This document shows positions 26,434 to 37,174 of a stretch of 64,000 nt of DNA, piece by piece. Under the pieces are notes generated by a model that saw only the letters and a list, made by a program, of their open reading frames with translations, was not told where the DNA came from and did not search any database. This stretch comes from Struthio camelus (Eukaryota; Chordata; Aves; Struthioniformes; Struthionidae): positions 41,060,911 to 41,124,910 of the forward strand of contig NC_090942.1 of NCBI RefSeq assembly GCF_040807025.1. The letters run 5' to 3'. The translations under genes and the position numbers were made by a program. The first letter of the stretch is position 1, and each line of letters begins with the position of its first letter.

Positions 26434-29400
26434 GTAAGAATTATTTTTGTTGATACATTTGTTTTATTCTAAAAAAGTTTTAGTTTAATGATCTTTGGAC
26501 AGAGAACATGCATATCATTTTGGTTTTTGCTGATTGTAAAGAAGACCTCGCATGTCTCCTTATTAGTGTGGGTTTTTTTGTTTATTTGTTTTTTTGGAGG
26601 ATGTGTTTTTGCGTTGCTTAGTATGCATTTTTGCAGTGTTTAGTATGCAAAGTATCACATACTGACGCTGTTAAATATCCAAATATAATCCCAATTATAA
26701 TCTGTCATCATATAAAGAATGTACGTGATTTAACCATGACTCTCTAAGGAAACTGGGCTAGGCCAAGATGAGCCTAGTTTTGAAAAATAAGTACTATTGG
26801 TGAGCAGTAGAAGAAACAGCTTAAATTATAACTGATATTTTATGCTGCATGGCAGCAAATTAAATCTAGTCTATGCTCTTGGCAGCTCATGTTTGGAAAA
26901 GATTTATGCCAATAAGATTGTTTCCTGCTGTGCTGCTGTTTTCCACCTCTTGAAAAAATTTCTGTATTTGCCAATCTGTGTCTAATATTGCTAAAGACGA
27001 CATACAGAGAAAAAGTCATACTACTTAAGTTAGATGCCTAACATTAAGAAGTTGTAGCTGACTGACAGGTGCCTCCCCAGAGTGACTCCAAATATACAAG
27101 TTAGATATAATTATGCAAGTAAAATAAGTTTGTGAACATCACTTCTATCACTGTTCTCTTGTGAATGTTTGTAACTTTCTAGCCAAGTGCATCTGACACA
27201 GATGCCAAGGAAAAGTGTCTTCAGGGTATTTTAGCAAGTGTGGGTTGTTTTAACTGAACAAAATAAAAGCTTTGCCTCCTAGATGCATAATTCTTGTAAG
27301 AACTTACTGAGGCTTTCTTCTCATAGAATTTAAAAATTATAATGATTTTGTCTATCTCAATGGCTGTTGATGAGCAATCATGTAAAATCAACTGCTATTT
27401 CCTTGTGCTGGTGAGATTGAGATGGCTAGTTTGAGATTCTTGGTTGGCTCGTGGTTTTCTTAGCCCCAAATCTGGCCCTGTTGAACCTTTCAGGCTGTAC
27501 TGTCTACACTTATTGAAATAGTTTATTCATTCTGTTTATCGCAGTTGAATTTGTTGTTTCTTTAAAGGTTAACTTTGTTTTTTCCATCGAGTTTATTCAG
27601 TCAATTGGAGGTGATGCTTAGGATGTAGTCTTTCTAACATGGAAACACACATGGCTAAAAGAAAGTGAATATTATCAGGGTTCGTTTCCTTCCAAATATC
27701 ATGAAGGAGGGGGGAAATGTGCTCTTTTGGGGACAATGTTACAACTAAAATACTTTGGGGAGAAACGAAGCTGGTAATGCCCCTGTGCATTGGTAGCTGT
27801 CGATCAGTTAGCAAGATGGCATGTTACAGAGTGGAATCACCATAGTCAAAGTCAATTTCTAGGCACAAAATTGACCACTTTATTGATCAGTCTACAGAAT
27901 TGCCTAGGAGAGCTCTTGTCTCTGCTTAAAAGAAGGAAAAACAAATAGATAGTGGAAAAAGGAAGCATAAGAAAAAGATTTTCCTTTATGTAGAATGAAT
28001 ATTTTTAATTGCCCATACTTGCCATCCGGAGCATATAGAATTTTTAATGAGTAAGGCTGTTACAGTTAGACTAATTTAAAGAAAGCCAACAACCAGAAAT
28101 AACCATCAGTTAAAAATTGATTGTGTTGGAATGAATGCTTGCACAAAGTTAACCTGAATACAGTAATCGTGTTTCCCAGTGTGCTGGGTATAGCTCGTAA
28201 GTGTATGTTTTTTCCTTTACCATTTTAAATTTTAAATTCCACCTAATTGTTAATCAGTATGAAATATTATTTGTAATATATATTTATGTTCCTTGAAATT
28301 ATTCTGATGCAGCAAATTGCCAAACTATTTACAGTGAACGTCTTAATAGAATCGGCATTTAATGAAGTCTTACGAGGCTTGTTATAGTGAGCCACGTTAC
28401 GTCTTAATCTGAATGTATAGGAATAAATTTGAGTGTTATCAAAACTTCTCATCGCAAAAGTCTTGAATTGCGAATTGTAATATAGATCAGTGCACAAACA
28501 ACGGTTTTCAAAGTGTGGAAGCTTAAAATCTTTGAAGTTTCTTCAGATGATGTCCATAGTAATAGTCTGAGCATACATAGCCTATTCATTCTTTGCTTTC
28601 TTGGTATTTAATCGTCTTTTACACTGGCATATTCAGCTCTTCTGACGGGGTGATCTATCGTCAGAGACTGCTGATTCATCATAACTTTTGATTTAACTTA
28701 TCTGCAAGATAGTTTTTTGAATTCTGACTGTGAGTCTACCTCAGCAGCCTGATGCTAAACAGATAAAACAGTTATTTGGAGCTATCACATTTTATGCGCC
28801 AAGTTTGTTTCTACTCAGATGTTGCACTGAATGGCTTTTTCTTGCCTTTGGACAAGTCTAAAACTTAATAAATACAGAAAAAGATATGCGAATGATGAGA
28901 AAATTCATAAATTTTCAGATAGGTTTTCAGACAGGGCAGCAAACTGGATATTTCTGTTTTTATTTAAAGTGATTTTTTCCCCTCACTAAAAGGCTTATTT
29001 TCTGCTATCACAGTCAAATGTGTGTGTAGAGAATATTTCTGATCACAGTGTTAAGTCATCTGTATGTTTTAATGGTTAATAGAGGGCAGTTAAAATCCTA
29101 CTTGCTTTCTTTACTCAGAACATTAGATCTGACTTGACCATAGACACTGAAGTTCCTTTATCACAAAGAAGCATCTTAAACTTTACAAAGAACTTTCCTA
29201 AAAAAAGGTATTTTGTTCTAGAAACAGTGCTATGGGGAGCTGTATATGCATGATTTTCTTTTTAAATAAATATTTGCTTCATTTTTAATGAGACAGAGTA
29301 ATGTTCTAAATACTGGCCAAATAAATACCAGTTTATGCAAAAGCAGTTAATCTGTTTATTCAGTAAAGATGTTAATTTTCTAAAAATGCCACCAGTTTGC

Positions 29401-29760
29401 TGAGATAACACATGGATTTGTGTGTCCTCATCAAAAAAAATCAAACCTAAACTCTTCCTTTGCAGTCCCTATTCAAAGGAAAGAACTTTGTGACTCAAAT
29501 ACGGAAATTAGTAGTGACTCAAATACAGAAATCTCTTAAAGAGCCTTTCTAAAGGTTAACAAAAAGGGGACTATATTGGAGATAATTGGGATTCCATTAG
29601 GCAAACAAGGACTTAGTTTTTACACTGCACTCTCCTTCGGTCTTTACATTTTTTTTTTTAGTAAGGTTGTCAGCTTAGATTGTTTCCATCTACACCAGCT
29701 GGATAAGACTTTGTTCCTGATTGCTATATATTTCCACCCCTCTGAATTTTTTCTCAATAG
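26434..29760 (+). other. CNOT2 intron, 3.3 kb
   Basis: AT-rich intron. The only structure noted is a 24-bp imperfect tandem repeat at 29490-29532 carrying two TGACTCA motifs. No gene seen. Confidence 0.7.
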
Positions 29761-29908
29761 GTGCACTAGGCCTTCCAATGAGGGGAATGAGCAACAATAC
29801 CCCTCAGTTAAATCGCAGCTTATCACAAGGCACTCAGTTACCGAGCCACGTAACGCCAACAACAGGGGTACCAACAATGTCACTTCACACGCCTCCATCT
29901 CCGAGCAG
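29761..29908 (+). CDS. CNOT2: CNOT2 coding exon (residues about 80-129)
   Basis: This 148-nt exon follows TTCTCAATAG and precedes GTATTT. Two bases complete a Ser, then it reads ALGLPMRGMSNNTPQLNRSL and continues to HTPPSPS with two bases of an Arg codon. It is rich in Ser, Thr, Pro and Asn, with TPP and SP sites that could be proline-directed phosphorylation targets (an inference). Longer open frames overlapping it are in the wrong frame. Confidence 0.97.
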
Positions 29909-30537
29909 GTATTTATTGATAGCCAATATTTCTGCAATGGTGTCTTTCTGTAGAGCACTTTTGAAGTGTTCTGCATATTTTACCTCAACTACTTTACAGT
30001 CTAATTAATAAAGAAAAAATAACTGTTATTTACCACTGCCTGTGTTGGGGAAATAATGCTGTGAAACAGTAAGATAGGACTTAACTGTAAGACAGTATTT
30101 GATTTTTGTATGTAAAAGAAACTGCTGGCAAATTCTGCTTCAGAATGTAAGACACTGGTTTTTTGGCTGTTCTGGTAAATGTGTGATTAAAATGTTTATA
30201 TTCATGTCATTCGCAGTTTAGGGTATTAAGGTAGTAGGTCTGAAGCATTCATTTAAAAAAAAAAAAAAACAAAAACTAATTCCCTTTCAAATGCAAAATA
30301 CTTAAGTATTTATGTAAAACCTGACCGAGGATTTGATCAGTATGTAATGGGCCAACCGGTATTTCTGAAGAAGTCAAAAAACTGCATTAATTACAGAGAT
30401 GTAATGAGCCATACATACCGCATTGATGCTAATCACGAATTTAGTTGCAACAGCTAAACGTCTGTCCTACACAACTTAAATGAATAACCAAATGCTACTG
30501 TACAGATTCATTTTTTTGGATGTTTTTTCTTTTTCAG
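29909..30537 (+). other. CNOT2 intron, 0.63 kb
   Basis: Short AT-rich intron with a poly-A run near 30255. Nothing else seen. Confidence 0.8.
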
Positions 30538-30720
30538 GGGGATATTGCCTATGAATCCTAGGAATATGATGAACCACTCCCAAGTTGGTCAGGGCATTGG
30601 AATTCCCAGCAGGACAAACAGCATGAGCAGTTCAGGGTTAGGCAGCCCTAACAGAAGCTCTCCAAGCATAATATGTATGCCAAAGCAGCAACCTTCTCGA
30701 CAACCTTTTACTGTGAACAG
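30538..30720 (+). CDS. CNOT2: CNOT2 coding exon (residues about 129-190)
   Basis: This 183-nt exon follows CTTTTTCAG and precedes GTGAGA. It reads GILPMNPRNMMNHSQVG and continues through SRTNSMSSSGLGSPNRSSP to PFTVN. Length is a multiple of three and both ends split a codon the same way, so skipping would stay in frame. It is the Met/Asn/Ser-rich disordered region. Confidence 0.97.
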
Positions 30721-32900
30721 GTGAGACTATTTAGTCAGACCATCCCATTACAGCTATGGCTGTGTTTTGATACTTCTCTTGAAATCTAGTTTTTTTTTAA
30801 TCCACTAGACTAAAGCTTGAAAGTGCTGCTTTGTGTGTTTTAGTCTCTTGGCAGTAAACTCTGAAGCTGCGTTGAATGTTTGCACAGGCTTTTTGAGGAC
30901 TTGAGCTGCAATCTGACTGTTGAATTTCTGCTGCCACTTCTTTAAAGTACATGATGTTTCTAGCGAGTTTCCTAGTTTTTGAAACATGTCTTGATTTTTG
31001 TGTATACACTGTCATTTTAATAGTATTCATCTACGAATCTGGGAGGAAGTAAGGCAAGATTTAGTAATGCAATAGTTATCCTGTAAGAATTGTTAACTAA
31101 TTCAGTCACAGTAGAAGAGTGTGGAGAGGCTTGTCATTCAATTAAAGATTTGGCCCTCATTTTGATGCCAAAAGTGTCTCAGTCACCTCTGCTCTTTTTC
31201 TGACTCTGCTGATGGTAAAATCTTGCCCACAATCATTAAGCTTTCATTTGTGTTCTGTTACTATGTTTATGCTTAGTTTATATTGATCAACTTTTAGTTA
31301 GAAGTTTGTTCTTTCTGTCTAATGTGTGTAGTCACAACTTTGCACAGCTGACTTTTTTTTTCCTGTGCTTAATTTCACAACCTCCTGATCCCTGTGCTGC
31401 CAATTTCTTCCTTTTCCACACTTCAGGGGCCCTTCCTAGAGGACTATCTCTTACACTGAGGACAAATAAGCTCAGGGCAGTCAGATGCCCAATCTGCCCA
31501 ATCCCATATTTTACAAATTCCAATCCCGTATTTTACAAATTGCCTAAAGGAAGATGGAAACTAATGTCACAGTTATCTGAAACTTGGTCAATCTATTTAG
31601 TTCTGTAGTTTAACTTAATGATAGAGGCATAGAAAAGTTTTCCTTAATGGCAGCAACAGAAATTCGGTAGTAGCAGTTTATGTTCTTGGCATGTGGAAGA
31701 CTTTGTCATGCACACCAGTTGGATTGAATCTGCCTTTCTTATTGTGATATACAGTAGCAAGCAAAGGAGATGATAATTTAGAAAGAGAATTTAATATTTC
31801 AATGTATTTTGGAGCCTAAACAGCATAAATTAGATTAGATGGGTAGATTAGATGCCCTCCAGATCGGATGGCCTCCTGTTTGTGCTCTCACCAGATCTAG
31901 AATTCGCAGGAGATGCCAGAAACCTATTTCTTCAAGGAGGTGAAGTGTCAAAGATCTGGATATCTCTCAAATACCTCACCTTGCTGAAGCAAAGCAGAAT
32001 ATGGCCATTCTTGACTGACTATTCCCTTTCTTGTTGTCTCCATCCAAAATGAAGGATTTGGGGCTATTTTGAACTGAAATAAAATGCATCAGATTTGCAA
32101 TTGTGAAAACGTCCATTTAGATAACATTTCCATTCAGACAATATGTTTGGCGTTTTTATTCACAGAAACTTCTAAAACACCAACTTCCATCCTGTTACAG
32201 AAGAAAAATGAATGTTGTGATTTTTGCACAGGGCAAAAATTCTGAATTTGACTCAACTGTGGGCTACCTTTTGGCTTCTCAACATCTTCAGTTTGCACAG
32301 GATAGAGTGGATCATTTGTGAGGGTGTTTCTTAGACCACAAGAATCCTGTCTAATATTTAGATGCTTTGAAAAAAATTTTACATGACTATATAGAGCTTC
32401 AATTTAGCTGGTGTCTTGGTATGGCAGATGAGCGTCTCTGTGCCCATGGTGACACCATATATACATTGTGATGTTCGCTCGAGATAACTGTTCAGCTTAC
32501 AACTGAGTCATGACAAACTTGATCACTTTTGTGATCCATTTTATCACCTGCAATGAATGGATTACAGTCTGGCTTTCTACTGTTGCATTTACTACTGTTT
32601 CGTTTATGTGTTATTCAGTAAGGAAAATGTTTGTCATAACTTGTTGATCAGCAGATGCCTAAGGCACTGTCACTATTAAAAAATTCAGTTATTTTAAAAT
32701 TGTTCAAGTTGTCTTGATTCAGCAGTGCTTGCTGCTGCTCATAATTGTCAGTAATATAAAGAGAAATAAGTGAAAATTGAATTTAGGCTAATGTGGGTTG
32801 CTGAAATGATTTGTGTCTTAATTTTTTCTCTTAATGTCTTCCACTGGAGATTACAAAGTATGTTCTTCCCTTTGTCTGACTTCTTGGATTTTTTTCACAG
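30721..32900 (+). other. CNOT2 intron, 2.2 kb
   Basis: AT-rich intron with a 22-bp imperfect tandem duplication at 31500-31543. No gene seen. Confidence 0.75.
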
Positions 32901-32980
32901 TATGTCTGGATTTGGAATGAACAGAAATCAGGCATTTGGGATGAATAACTCCTTATCAAGTAACATTTTCAATGGAACAG
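32901..32980 (+). CDS. CNOT2: CNOT2 coding exon (residues about 190-217)
   Basis: This 80-nt exon follows TTTTTTCACAG and precedes GTGAGT. It completes a Ser, then encodes MSGFGMNRNQAFGMNNSLSS and NIFNGT, with the first base of an Asp codon. It contains a repeated GFGM/AFGM pattern within the low-complexity region. Confidence 0.97.
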
Positions 32981-33441
32981 GTGAGTCTGATGTATATAGA
33001 TCTTAAAGTGCAGTAGAGAGGGGTTTTTTGACTGAATAAGACTGGTTGAAAGTATTTTGCTGCGTTTGAGTGCAATTTTGTCCTAATTTTCAGTTGTTGC
33101 ATAGAAGTACTGCTCTTAATAGAGACCACTTCTACATGTTCTTAGGTAACATCTATGCTTTTTAATCCTGAATTTAATATGGGAAAATATTTTGTTAGTT
33201 TAGTTCCAAGATTCTATGGAAAAATAAGTTTTTTGTTGTTGTTTTTAATTATGTAAAATAACGTAAGAACAGTGCTGTTTAGTTATTGCTACTTCCTGAC
33301 ATTGTATTTAAAATGTGTGAAGACAAAGTAAAGGCGTTCCTTAGACCAGTTCTGTGAATCACAAGAACATATAGCTAGTCAGTTAGAAATGCACAGTAGC
33401 TTCATAGTTCAAGGGAAACCATTGCTAATTGTTTATTTATC

Positions 33442-33460
33442 GGGGGGGGGGGGGGGGGGG
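33442..33460 (+). repeat. Poly-G run (19 G)
   Basis: Nineteen consecutive G residues on the transcribed gene's sense strand. Length may be an assembly approximation. Confidence 0.9.
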
Positions 33461-33613
33461 AAGAATCACCTGCTTTCTGTGAGACTATTACAGACGTATT
33501 GGAAATCTCAAACTCCTTTTGAGCAGCCAGTTTATGAAGTGATCCTTCTAGTCAGTTGTTTCAGTTGTGATTTTTGTTTTTAGCTCTGAGGATTATTTCT
33601 CTGCCTGAACTTA

Positions 33614-33690
33614 GTGAGTGACAGACAGACGGGCAGACACACGCGCACACACACACTGAGTTACAGACACGCACGCACACACAGATATTT
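33614..33690 (+). repeat. GACA/CA-rich low-complexity tract
   Basis: Interleaved GACAGACA, CACACG and ACACACAC units. Simple sequence directly upstream of the minisatellite. Confidence 0.8.
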
Positions 33691-33719
33691 TTGTGTGGAA
33701 AATGTTTTAGTTGGGGTTT

Positions 33720-33948
33720 GCCGGGGTGCGGGGGGCCGTGGTGACATCATAAGGCGGAAGGAGGGCCAGGGGTGGGGGGCCGTGGTGACATCATAAGGCG
33801 GAAGGAGGGCCAGGGGTGGGGGGCAGTGGTGACATCATAAGGCGGAAGGAGGGCCAGGGGTGGGGGGCCGTGGTGACATCATAAGGCGGAAGGAGGGTCA
33901 GGGGTGGGGGGCCGTGGTGACATCATGAGGCGGAAGGAGGGCCGGGGC
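33720..33948 (+). repeat. Minisatellite, 44-bp unit, about five copies
   Basis: GTGGTGACATCAT recurs at 33738, 33782, 33826, 33870 and 33914, exactly 44 bp apart. The first four units differ at only a few bases; the fifth diverges after about 32 bp, and a partial unit precedes the first. Each unit contains TGACATCA (ATF/JUN-like), GCGGAAGG (ETS-like) and AGGGGTGGGGGG (KLF/Sp-like and G-quadruplex-prone). Such near identity implies recent expansion or homogenisation. Confidence 0.95.
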
Positions 33949-34503
33949 ACGAGTGACGGTGTGGCACCCTGCAGCACCATGCTTGCTTCCCTGGGGCCCT
34001 CCACAGCCTTGGGCTGCAAAGCACGAAATGCTCCCACGTAACTCGTGCTGCGTCAGCTCGGCAGCTGAGCTCGCCGGGTCTTTCTTGAGGACGTAAGAGC
34101 ATCTCGATGCTGCTACCAGTGCAGGTTTTCTTCTCTGAAACCTCCTCTTGAAAGCACCCTACTTTTTAAACAGGTTGCCCGTCCTAGCACTGTGGGTGCG
34201 ATAGGCTGTCTGTAATTTAGAGGTGCAGTGTTTAATTCAACATGAGCAGACCTTGTCACTAAATATTACTGACTAGGAATTGTTTTAAAAGAAACATCTC
34301 AGTGTTCTTCAGCGTAACCTCATAACGCTGAGGTTGTATTTATTCGTCGTTATTGTAGTAAGAGTGTTACCTGTTGTAGAAAGTTCAATATGAAGAGGGA
34401 AAATGTTTCTGATAGTTGTCCTGCATGTAATGAAATTTTTCCATATGTTGTGGTCTTTGAATAAAAAGCTTAAGGGAATTTAAAATATCTGCTTTTATCG
34501 TAG

Positions 34504-34629
34504 ACGGAAGTGAAAATGTGACAGGACTGGACCTCTCAGATTTTCCAGCACTAGCAGACAGAAACAGAAGGGAAGGAAGTGGCAATCCGACTCCATTAAT
34601 AAACCCTTTAGCTGGAAGGGCACCCTATG
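34504..34629 (+). CDS. CNOT2: CNOT2 coding exon with first DFPAL motif (residues about 217-259)
   Basis: This 126-nt exon follows TTATCGTAG and precedes GTATGA. It completes Asp, reads GSENVTGLDLSDFPALADRN and continues to LAGRAPY with one base of a Val codon. It carries the first of two DFPAL motifs in CNOT2, followed by a basic RNRR stretch. Skipping would keep the frame (126 nt, same phase at both ends). Confidence 0.97.
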
Positions 34630-37049
34630 GTATGACTGTACTTTTGAAGTCTTTTTGAGTGCAAGTATTTGCTTGATTCACCTTTTGCTGTTCATAAGAC
34701 AGTAGGTAGCCTTTTCAGAAATGCCAGACACTTGGGCTCCTAAGCCTTAGAAAATAAATGGTCCATGACTTTGTGATTGGAGGTTCAACTCAGCTATTCT
34801 AGGTACATCTTGACTTGAATAAAAGTTGTTGGAGTTTTCAGTCTGGATAATATGCTTACTTCTTCAGCAGCACATCCCTTTTAAAATTTCTTACACATTA
34901 GGTTGTTTTTTAAATGTCTATATACAAAAATTGTCAAGGTATGAGTAGAAAATTTTAGAAATAATATTTGATCAGTACAGATGTTACAATGTAAAAAGCC
35001 AGCAGTTGTAAATATACCCCTTGTTCATTTGTAGTACTTGTTGGAACTGTTCATTGTCACTTTTATGATGAGCATCAGATTTCAAAAAATGAACTAATGT
35101 CAGTCAGATTTGAAGTCTGTCTTCAGTAAGTCTTGCTGAACAGTTGGAAACTTTACCTGAAAAAATTCAGGTAAATTTAACATTCAGCACTTTGTTGTTA
35201 CTGCTTTAGCAGATTTGGTAAAGCTTGTTGCATCAGCTACTCTCAGAAGTTGTTTTTGTAACTTGAAGTTCTTTTTAGGATGCTTGTGAAATTTGCAACT
35301 AGAAAGGCTTATGTTTTCCAGCTGAAAAAGCTAGTGTTTTTCAAAGATATTTCCTATTTTAATTGGAGAGAAATACTAGATAGCGCATTATCGGGAGAAA
35401 GTAGCCTCATGGATTGGGTGTAACCACTGCCCTCTGCTTAAGATAGCTGTGAGAAACAGCTAAACTGTAAACAGCTAAACTGTAGTACTCCCAGACTCAG
35501 GCACAAGTCACTTCCCTAAACAAAGGCATAGAAAGTCACGTTGAGTGGAGAGCTAATGCGGCTTGTAGTTCTGTGAGACTGTGTGTGTCTCTGAAAGAGA
35601 AACAGGAGAATGCATGGAAAATGGATAGGCGGTAGGAAGGTTAGAGGATCACACTGATGTGCTTTCAGCATGGTTATGGGACTGCAGTTTCACCTTCAGC
35701 AGCACTACTGCATAAAAAGTCTGTGGTCACTTGCTCCTGTGCTTACACCATTTCCACGTTTTGGTGCTAGTGTAGCTGTTCACAAGATTATTTGGTGAAC
35801 CTGGAAGGGAATTTATCTGTCTGAAAAGTTATGTTAAGCATCTGCTTAATGTAGGGAATGTATGTCAGGGTAGAAACAATCAAGAAATAAGGGAAGGGGA
35901 TGTACTGGCCACTGTCTTCAGCAATAAAAAGTAGAGAGCACTTTTGGTTAAGGTCAAGAAAAAAAAGGCTTGAATTTCTGAGCAGAGACATAGTTCCTTA
36001 ATGCTTATCTTATTTAGGAAACTTAAGACTTCAATCAGTTTTTAGGTAGAATGAGAATATGCAACATAATTCATTATCAGTTTTCTTTATCTAGTGGAAG
36101 AAATCTAATAACTCCGGGTGAAAAGGGAGATCAGGAGAAACAAGATCGACTCAGTATATTTTCTAAAACAGGGAACTCTGACCTCTAACTTCAGAACATA
36201 AGAAAAAGGATATAAATTGTCAGCTAGTGAACCATTTTAAATCTGATACATTTTTTTAAAGAGTCTTTGAAAAATAAGTCCTAAACCACCTCCTATCTTC
36301 CCTTATTCTAGTGCTATAAGGTTTGCAGCCAAATCACTGTATTATTTCTCTGTATCTCAGCAAAGAATGTTTGCCCTTGGGCATGTGGGTTTTTCTTTTT
36401 TATGCCAGTAAAAAAAAAAAAATGTTGCTCTTCAGTAGTTGGAGTCCATGTTCCAATGTGAATGGCCTACTTCTTAAAATTAGGGTCAGAGCACTGACAG
36501 TTGCAGGCTAAATGCTTTCAGTTTTCTTACTTTATATGTCACAGCAAGTATTTCATTGGCAATACGTTCTGTTACAAGTTAGCTGGGTATCTTTTAGTAA
36601 CATGTGCTTCTAGTCAGATTATGCTCAGAAATTCTTCATGCGGTTAGGGGAAAGAAGGAAAAATGTATTATAATCTTACAAATAGCACATCTTTCCTTCA
36701 TCAGTGGATTTCCTTAAATACTACTTTAATGATGTCTATAAATACTATTTTGATTCTTTAAATATTCAAAACAGGTGCTATCCATGGTAAAAGTAGTGGA
36801 CTTAATTCTTAAAGCAATCTTAAAGTGGATTTCTCTAAGGTATGAATTTAGCCCCATATGTTTCTCACCTCATACTTTAATAAGAGATTTTAGTCCAATA
36901 TATGTGGAAGTTTTAAATGAACGTGCTTTGTTTTATTTTAGCTGTTCTTTGAAAATTGTGTGTATTACCAACAGTAAGCAAAATGAACAGCAGAAAAATC
37001 TTTCCTTAGAGGTCAGTTAATGATGTATTTGCTTTCACTTTGGTGATAG
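34630..37049 (+). other. CNOT2 intron, 2.4 kb
   Basis: AT-rich intron without recognisable repeats apart from a 14-bp direct duplication (ACAGCTAAACTGTA) near 35455-35485 and short A runs. No gene seen. Confidence 0.75.
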
Positions 37050-37174
37050 TTGGAATGGTAACAAAACCAGCAAGTGAGCAGTCCCAGGACTTTTCAATAC
37101 ACAATGAAGATTTTCCGGCATTACCAGGCTCTAGCTACAAAGACCCAACATCAAGTAATGATGACAATAAATCT
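37050..37174 (+). CDS. CNOT2: CNOT2 coding exon with second DFPAL motif (residues about 259-300)
   Basis: This 125-nt exon follows GGTGATAG and precedes GTAAGT. It completes Val, reads GMVTKPASEQSQDFSIHNED, then FPALPGSSYKDPTSSNDDNKS, ending on a codon boundary. The motif NEDFPALPG repeats the DFPAL of the preceding exon. The acceptor is unusual for its short pyrimidine tract (TTTCACTTTGGTGATAG). Confidence 0.96.

Larger units (their letters stand above)
32981..34503 (+). other. CNOT2 intron, 1.5 kb, repeat-rich and GC-rich in the middle
   Basis: This intron holds G19 at 33442-33460, a CA/GACA-rich stretch at 33614-33690, the 44-bp minisatellite at 33720-33948, and a GC-rich, CpG-containing flank to about 34110. 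It is the least typical of the CNOT2 introns. Confidence 0.8.

Noticed and set aside
29576..30008. Open frames of 95 to 125 codons overlapping the CNOT2 exon at 29761-29908
   Set aside because: They use the wrong frame for CNOT2; the exon's true frame is fixed by its splice phases and match to the known protein.
33720..33948. CRISPR-like array
   Set aside because: The units are contiguous 44-bp tandem copies with no unique spacers, in a vertebrate intron. It is a minisatellite.
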